64,000 nucleotides of DNA from contig NZ_CP149574.1 of assembly GCF_037890675.1 (NCBI RefSeq), forward strand, positions 3,944,874 through 4,008,873, given 5' to 3'. Each line of letters starts with the position of its first letter. Positions within the stretch are counted from its first letter, which is position 1. Position numbers and translations under genes: made by a program. Positions 61,041 through 64,000 of the stretch are shown piece after piece. Below the pieces are notes generated by a model. The model did not search any database. It had not been told where the DNA came from and was given only the letters and a program-made list of their open reading frames with translations. Source of the stretch: Methylovirgula sp. 4M-Z18 (lineage in GTDB: Bacteria > Pseudomonadota > Alphaproteobacteria > Rhizobiales > Beijerinckiaceae).

Positions 61041-61850
61041 CTACTCCGCCACGATCACATGCACCTCCGCTGCCTCCAGCGCCGCCATCAGATCCGCTGG
61101 CGGGCGAGCGTCAGTGACGAGGACAGCGACCTGCTCCAGCGAGACGACCTTGGCGAAGGCGTGGTGCCCGAACTTGCTGGAATCGGCGAGGATGATGGCA
61201 CGGCGGGCAGCGGCGATCATCGAGAACATCATCGTCGCCTCAGCAAGATTGCTAGTCCAGCAGCCCTTAGGCGTGATGCCGCCGACGCCGATCACCGCCG
61301 TATCTGCGCTGATGGCCTGGGCACCGACGAAGCCGACCGGGCCGACAGTAATCTGGGCCCCGCCGCGGATCTCGCCGCCGAGGAGATAGAGGCTGCGCAG
61401 GGCTTGCGATGGCACGGCGGCGGGCAGGCTCAAATTATTGGTGACGATGGTCAGGCTCGACAGGCCGCCGAGGGCCGCAGCAAAGGCGAGCGTGGTCGAG
61501 CCGCCGTTGATCAGCAACGTCTCGTGGCTGGAAATCAGGCCGACGGCAGCCTGGCCTATGCGAGTTTTTGCAGTATGTTGCGCGTTTAGCCGCTGGTCGA
61601 AGGGCGTATCGGCGGTCACGAGGCCCTCGGCCGGCACCGCTCCACCGTGTATTCGGTTTATCAGACCCTGCTCCGACAAAACATCGAGATCACGGCGAAT
61701 GGTATCAAGAGACACATCGAACCGACCGCTCATTTCGGTGACGCTTATCTGACCGACCTGCTTTGCAATACGTAAAATATCCGCCCGGCGCTTCGCAGGA
61801 AGCGCCGAATCTACAAAACCCTTCTCCTGATATTCTGAAACCATCGCCAA
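61041..61850 (-). CDS. DeoR-family transcriptional regulator
   Basis: The 269-residue protein has the DeoR helix-turn-helix (AKRRADILRIAKQVGQISVT, then RFDVSLDTIRRDLDVLSEQG with LINRIHGGAV, residues about 19-73) and a DeoRC sugar-phosphate sensor domain with ISSHETLLINGGSTTLAFAA, then TIVTNNLSLPAAV, VGVGGIT and ILADSSKFGHHAF. These regulators usually repress sugar catabolic or uptake operons until a sugar phosphate appears. It is divergent from the sugar ABC transporter genes, 198 bases apart, and is probably their regulator. Confidence 0.92.
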   Translation of the reverse strand: MAMVSEYQEKGFVDSALPAKRRADILRIAKQVGQISVTEMSGRFDVSLDTIRRDLDVLSEQGLINRIHGGAVPAEGLVTADTPFDQRLNAQHTAKTRIGQAAVGLISSHETLLINGGSTTLAFAAALGGLSSLTIVTNNLSLPAAVPSQALRSLYLLGGEIRGGAQITVGPVGFVGAQAISADTAVIGVGGITPKGCWTSNLAEATMMFSMIAAARRAIILADSSKFGHHAFAKVVSLEQVAVLVTDARPPADLMAALEAAEVHVIVAE

Positions 61851-62048
61851 CCTTGCCTTACATTCAGCGGATACCGGGCACGATGCCGCATCATAGCACG
61901 AAAGGTCGAGTCCTCAATACCGCAATATAACGCACTATCACGCTGCAGATTGTGCTTGACATTGCGCCTTTATGCTGTTTTCGTGAGCGCCGTGCTGCAA
62001 GAAGTTCCATCTCGGCAATGGAACCGCGCACGTCATGGGAGAAAACGC

Positions 62049-63389
62049 ATGTCGGACAGCAAGGATCACGATTCCAAGACCGCATCGCAGCCGCGCGCCG
62101 GCCTGGCGCGCCGGCAGTTCCTCAAGGCAGCGGGGCTGGCCACGGGCGGCCTCCTCGCCTCCCCGGCGCTGCTGCGCCAAATCTCCGTCGTCCACGCGGC
62201 CGATCGGACGGAGATCTCCTTCGCCAGCGCGAAGTTCTTCGCCAAGTCGACGCTCGCCCAGGTCGTCGATGCGTTCAACGAGAGCCAGGGCAAGATCCTC
62301 GTCAAATATGACGAGTTGCCGCCGCCGAGCGCCTCGACCGAGGTCCACCAGGCCCTGGTGCAGCGCCTCGCCAAGAAAGACGGCTCGCCCGACGTCTTCA
62401 CACAGGACGTGGTCTGGATCGCCGAATTCGCCGGCGCCGGCTGGGCGCTACCGCTCGACGAGTATGTTGCGGCGGACGAGCAGGCCAAGTATTTCTCGGG
62501 CGTCATGGATGCCTGCCGCTGGAGCGGCAAGCTCACCGCCCTGCCCTGGTTCGTCGATTCCGGCATGCTCTATTACCGCACCGACCTCCTGGCCGAGGCG
62601 GGGGCGACGGTGCCCGAAACCTGGGAGCAGCTGGTGGTCGCGGCGCAGGCGATCGTGAAGGCCGGCAAGGCGAAGATCGGCTTCTCATGGCAGGCCAAGC
62701 AGGCGGAGGTCCTGATCTGCGACCTCGTCGAATTCGTCTCCTCGAACGGCGGCAGCATTCTCGGTGCCGATGGAAAGAGTGTGAAGATCGCCGATCCCGC
62801 CGCAGTCGACGCGGTGCAGTTCATGTACGACACCATCATCAAGTACAAGATCAGCCCGGCAGACGTGCGCAGCTGGGACGAGGAGCCCTCGCGTGCGCCC
62901 TTCACCGGCGGCGACGTGGCCTTCCTTCGCAACTGGTCCTATGTCCATCCGATCTCCCAGGACGCCAAGACCTCCTCGGTGGTGGGCAAAGTCGGCGTCG
63001 CGCCGCTGCCCCATTTCGCCGGCGGCAAGAGCGCGGCCTGCCTCGGCGGCTACCAATACGGCGTCAATGCCTCGACCAAGAAGCGCGATGCGGCGATCGA
63101 GTTCCTCAAATGGCTGTCCCAGCCCTCGACACAATTGCATTTTGCCACCGAGCTCGGCCTGGCGCCGACCCGGCCGGAAGTGTTCGACTCCCCTGAGCTC
63201 GCCAAGGCCCAGCCCTTCATGCAGACGCTCAAGCCCGTCTTCGTCGGCGCGACGCCTCGTCCGGTGACGCCAAAATACGCGCAGGTCACTCTGGCCCTGC
63301 AGTCGGCGGTGTCGCAAGCCGTCACCAACGGCAACGTCAAGGAGGCCCTGGGCCAGGCCAAGCTCAAGCTTGAGAAGATCATCGGCTGA
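62049..63389 (+). CDS. Sugar ABC transporter substrate-binding protein (Tat-exported)
   Basis: The 446-residue protein begins with a twin-arginine signal (GLARRQFLKAAGLATGGLLA, residues about 18-37). It then shows the family 1 binding-protein fold: TEISFASAKFFAKSTLAQVV, DVFTQDVVWIAEFAGAGWAL, PWFVDSGMLYYRTDLL and a C-terminal QPSTQLHFATELGLAPTRPE. ATG 62049 follows GGGAG. Such proteins bind sugars or polyols in the periplasm. It overlaps the permease gene by 1 base (TGATG). Exact sugar not determinable. Confidence 0.9.
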   Translation: MSDSKDHDSKTASQPRAGLARRQFLKAAGLATGGLLASPALLRQISVVHAADRTEISFASAKFFAKSTLAQVVDAFNESQGKILVKYDELPPPSASTEVHQALVQRLAKKDGSPDVFTQDVVWIAEFAGAGWALPLDEYVAADEQAKYFSGVMDACRWSGKLTALPWFVDSGMLYYRTDLLAEAGATVPETWEQLVVAAQAIVKAGKAKIGFSWQAKQAEVLICDLVEFVSSNGGSILGADGKSVKIADPAAVDAVQFMYDTIIKYKISPADVRSWDEEPSRAPFTGGDVAFLRNWSYVHPISQDAKTSSVVGKVGVAPLPHFAGGKSAACLGGYQYGVNASTKKRDAAIEFLKWLSQPSTQLHFATELGLAPTRPEVFDSPELAKAQPFMQTLKPVFVGATPRPVTPKYAQVTLALQSAVSQAVTNGNVKEALGQAKLKLEKIIG

Positions 63390-64000
63390 TGGCTTTGCGC
63401 TCGACACTCGAGACGGACGAAACTGCCGCGTTCGGCGAGAGCGGCGAGAAAAGGGGCTGGGCGAGTCGCCTTGCCCCCCTCCTCTTCCTCACGCCGGCGA
63501 GCGTCGCCATCCTCGCCGTGTCGGTGTACCCGATCCTGGACGGGGTGTGGCTGTCGCTGCGCAACACGCTGCTCTCTACGCAAGCGGACGAGTTCGTCGG
63601 GTTCAGCAATTATGCAACCCTCTGGCAGGACGACTTGTTCTGGTCGGCTTGGCAGCATACGCTGGTCTTCACCGCCGCCTCGACAGTGCTGGAGACGCTG
63701 ATCGGCCTCGGCATGGCACTGGTCCTCTACGAGCCGTTCCGTGGCCGCGGCATCGTGCGGGCCGCAATGCTGGTGCCCTGGGCGATCCCGACGGTCGTGA
63801 CGTCGAAGATGTTCGGCTGGCTGTTCGACGGTCAGCACGGGGTGATCAACTGGCTTTTCCTGAAGGCCGGGCTGATCTCCGACTATGTGAACTGGTACGG
63901 CTCGCCCGACACCGCCTTCCGGTCGATCGTTATCGCGGATGTGTGGAAGACGGCACCCTTTATGGCCCTGCTGCTGCTCGCAGGTCTACAGACCATTCCG
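63389..64000 (+). CDS. Sugar ABC transporter permease (MalF/UgpA type), partial
   Basis: The gene runs off the right edge after about 204 residues. After a charged N-terminus it has a first membrane helix (LAPLLFLTPASVAILAVSVY, about residues 28-47), then the family-typical YPILDGVWLSLRNTLL and FVGFSNYATLWQDDLFWSAW, followed by HTLVFTAASTVLETLIGLGM where the permease domain begins. The EAA loop would lie beyond the edge. Start overlaps the stop of the binding-protein gene by one base, so they are one operon. Confidence 0.92.
   Translation, partial: MALRSTLETDETAAFGESGEKRGWASRLAPLLFLTPASVAILAVSVYPILDGVWLSLRNTLLSTQADEFVGFSNYATLWQDDLFWSAWQHTLVFTAASTVLETLIGLGMALVLYEPFRGRGIVRAAMLVPWAIPTVVTSKMFGWLFDGQHGVINWLFLKAGLISDYVNWYGSPDTAFRSIVIADVWKTAPFMALLLLAGLQTIP

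Noticed and set aside
1-64000. CRISPR arrays, complete tRNA or rRNA genes, plasmid or chromosome origin
   Set aside because: None seen on reading through; no regularly spaced repeats, no full cloverleaf and no DnaA-box cluster were noticed.

Overview
The window looks like a chromosome segment of an alphaproteobacterium, most likely of the order Hyphomicrobiales (Rhizobiales). The main reasons are a FixL (haem PAS kinase), FixJ and FixK-type regulatory set, a MaoC-phosphotransacetylase fusion with acetate kinase, an alphaproteobacterial PHA synthase with phasin, and a Tat-exported sugar-binding protein with a DeoR regulator. I cannot assign family or genus. No rRNA, complete tRNA, CRISPR array or replication origin was seen.

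Positions 1 to about 48,200 form a low-oxygen and stress-survival region. It holds a second GroEL without GroES, a second FtsH, several universal stress proteins, a Bax-inhibitor-like membrane protein, a PHA synthase with phasin, a P-type cation ATPase, an NRAMP-like transporter, a CBS-BON protein, phosphotransacetylase/acetate kinase, a PPDK-like protein lacking its PEP domain, an ABC exporter and a nitroreductase. In the middle (23.2-27.0 kb) sit fixK-like, a one-domain receiver, fixJ and fixL. The FNR/FixK half-site pair TTGAT-N4-ATCAA occurs perfectly eight times between 4.6 and 45.7 kb, where about 0.06 copies per 64 kb would be expected by chance. Several near matches lie upstream of further genes. 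The simplest reading is a locally encoded oxygen-responsive regulon: FixL senses oxygen, FixJ switches on fixK, and FixK switches on the surrounding operons.

The same region is full of relics: pieces of a second PHA synthase, a second Bax-inhibitor protein, three universal stress genes, Hsp20, two alcohol-dehydrogenase fragments, a phosphoribosyltransferase, an OmpR-type regulator, a MacB-type permease, and defective IS630 and IS1380 elements. Two relics still carry a perfect FixK box. A CYTH-CHAD gene is broken at a tetranucleotide repeat.

Positions 48.2-57.8 kb are visibly more GC-rich and hold a different cluster, all on the minus strand: two very large multidomain glycosyltransferases, a GT-C-like membrane protein fused to a probable alpha-toroid domain with a DxDD motif, and a UbiA-family prenyltransferase. 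It looks like a polysaccharide or glycolipid (perhaps polyprenyl-linked) assembly locus.

From 58.0 to 58.7 kb there is a decayed plasmid/ICE-type DUF2493 gene and the 3' half of an initiator tRNA-Met, which together look like the scar of an integrated element. The rest (58.9-64.0 kb) carries an N-terminally truncated aldehyde dehydrogenase, a VapBC toxin-antitoxin pair with its operator, and the start of a DeoR-regulated sugar ABC transporter operon that runs off the right edge.
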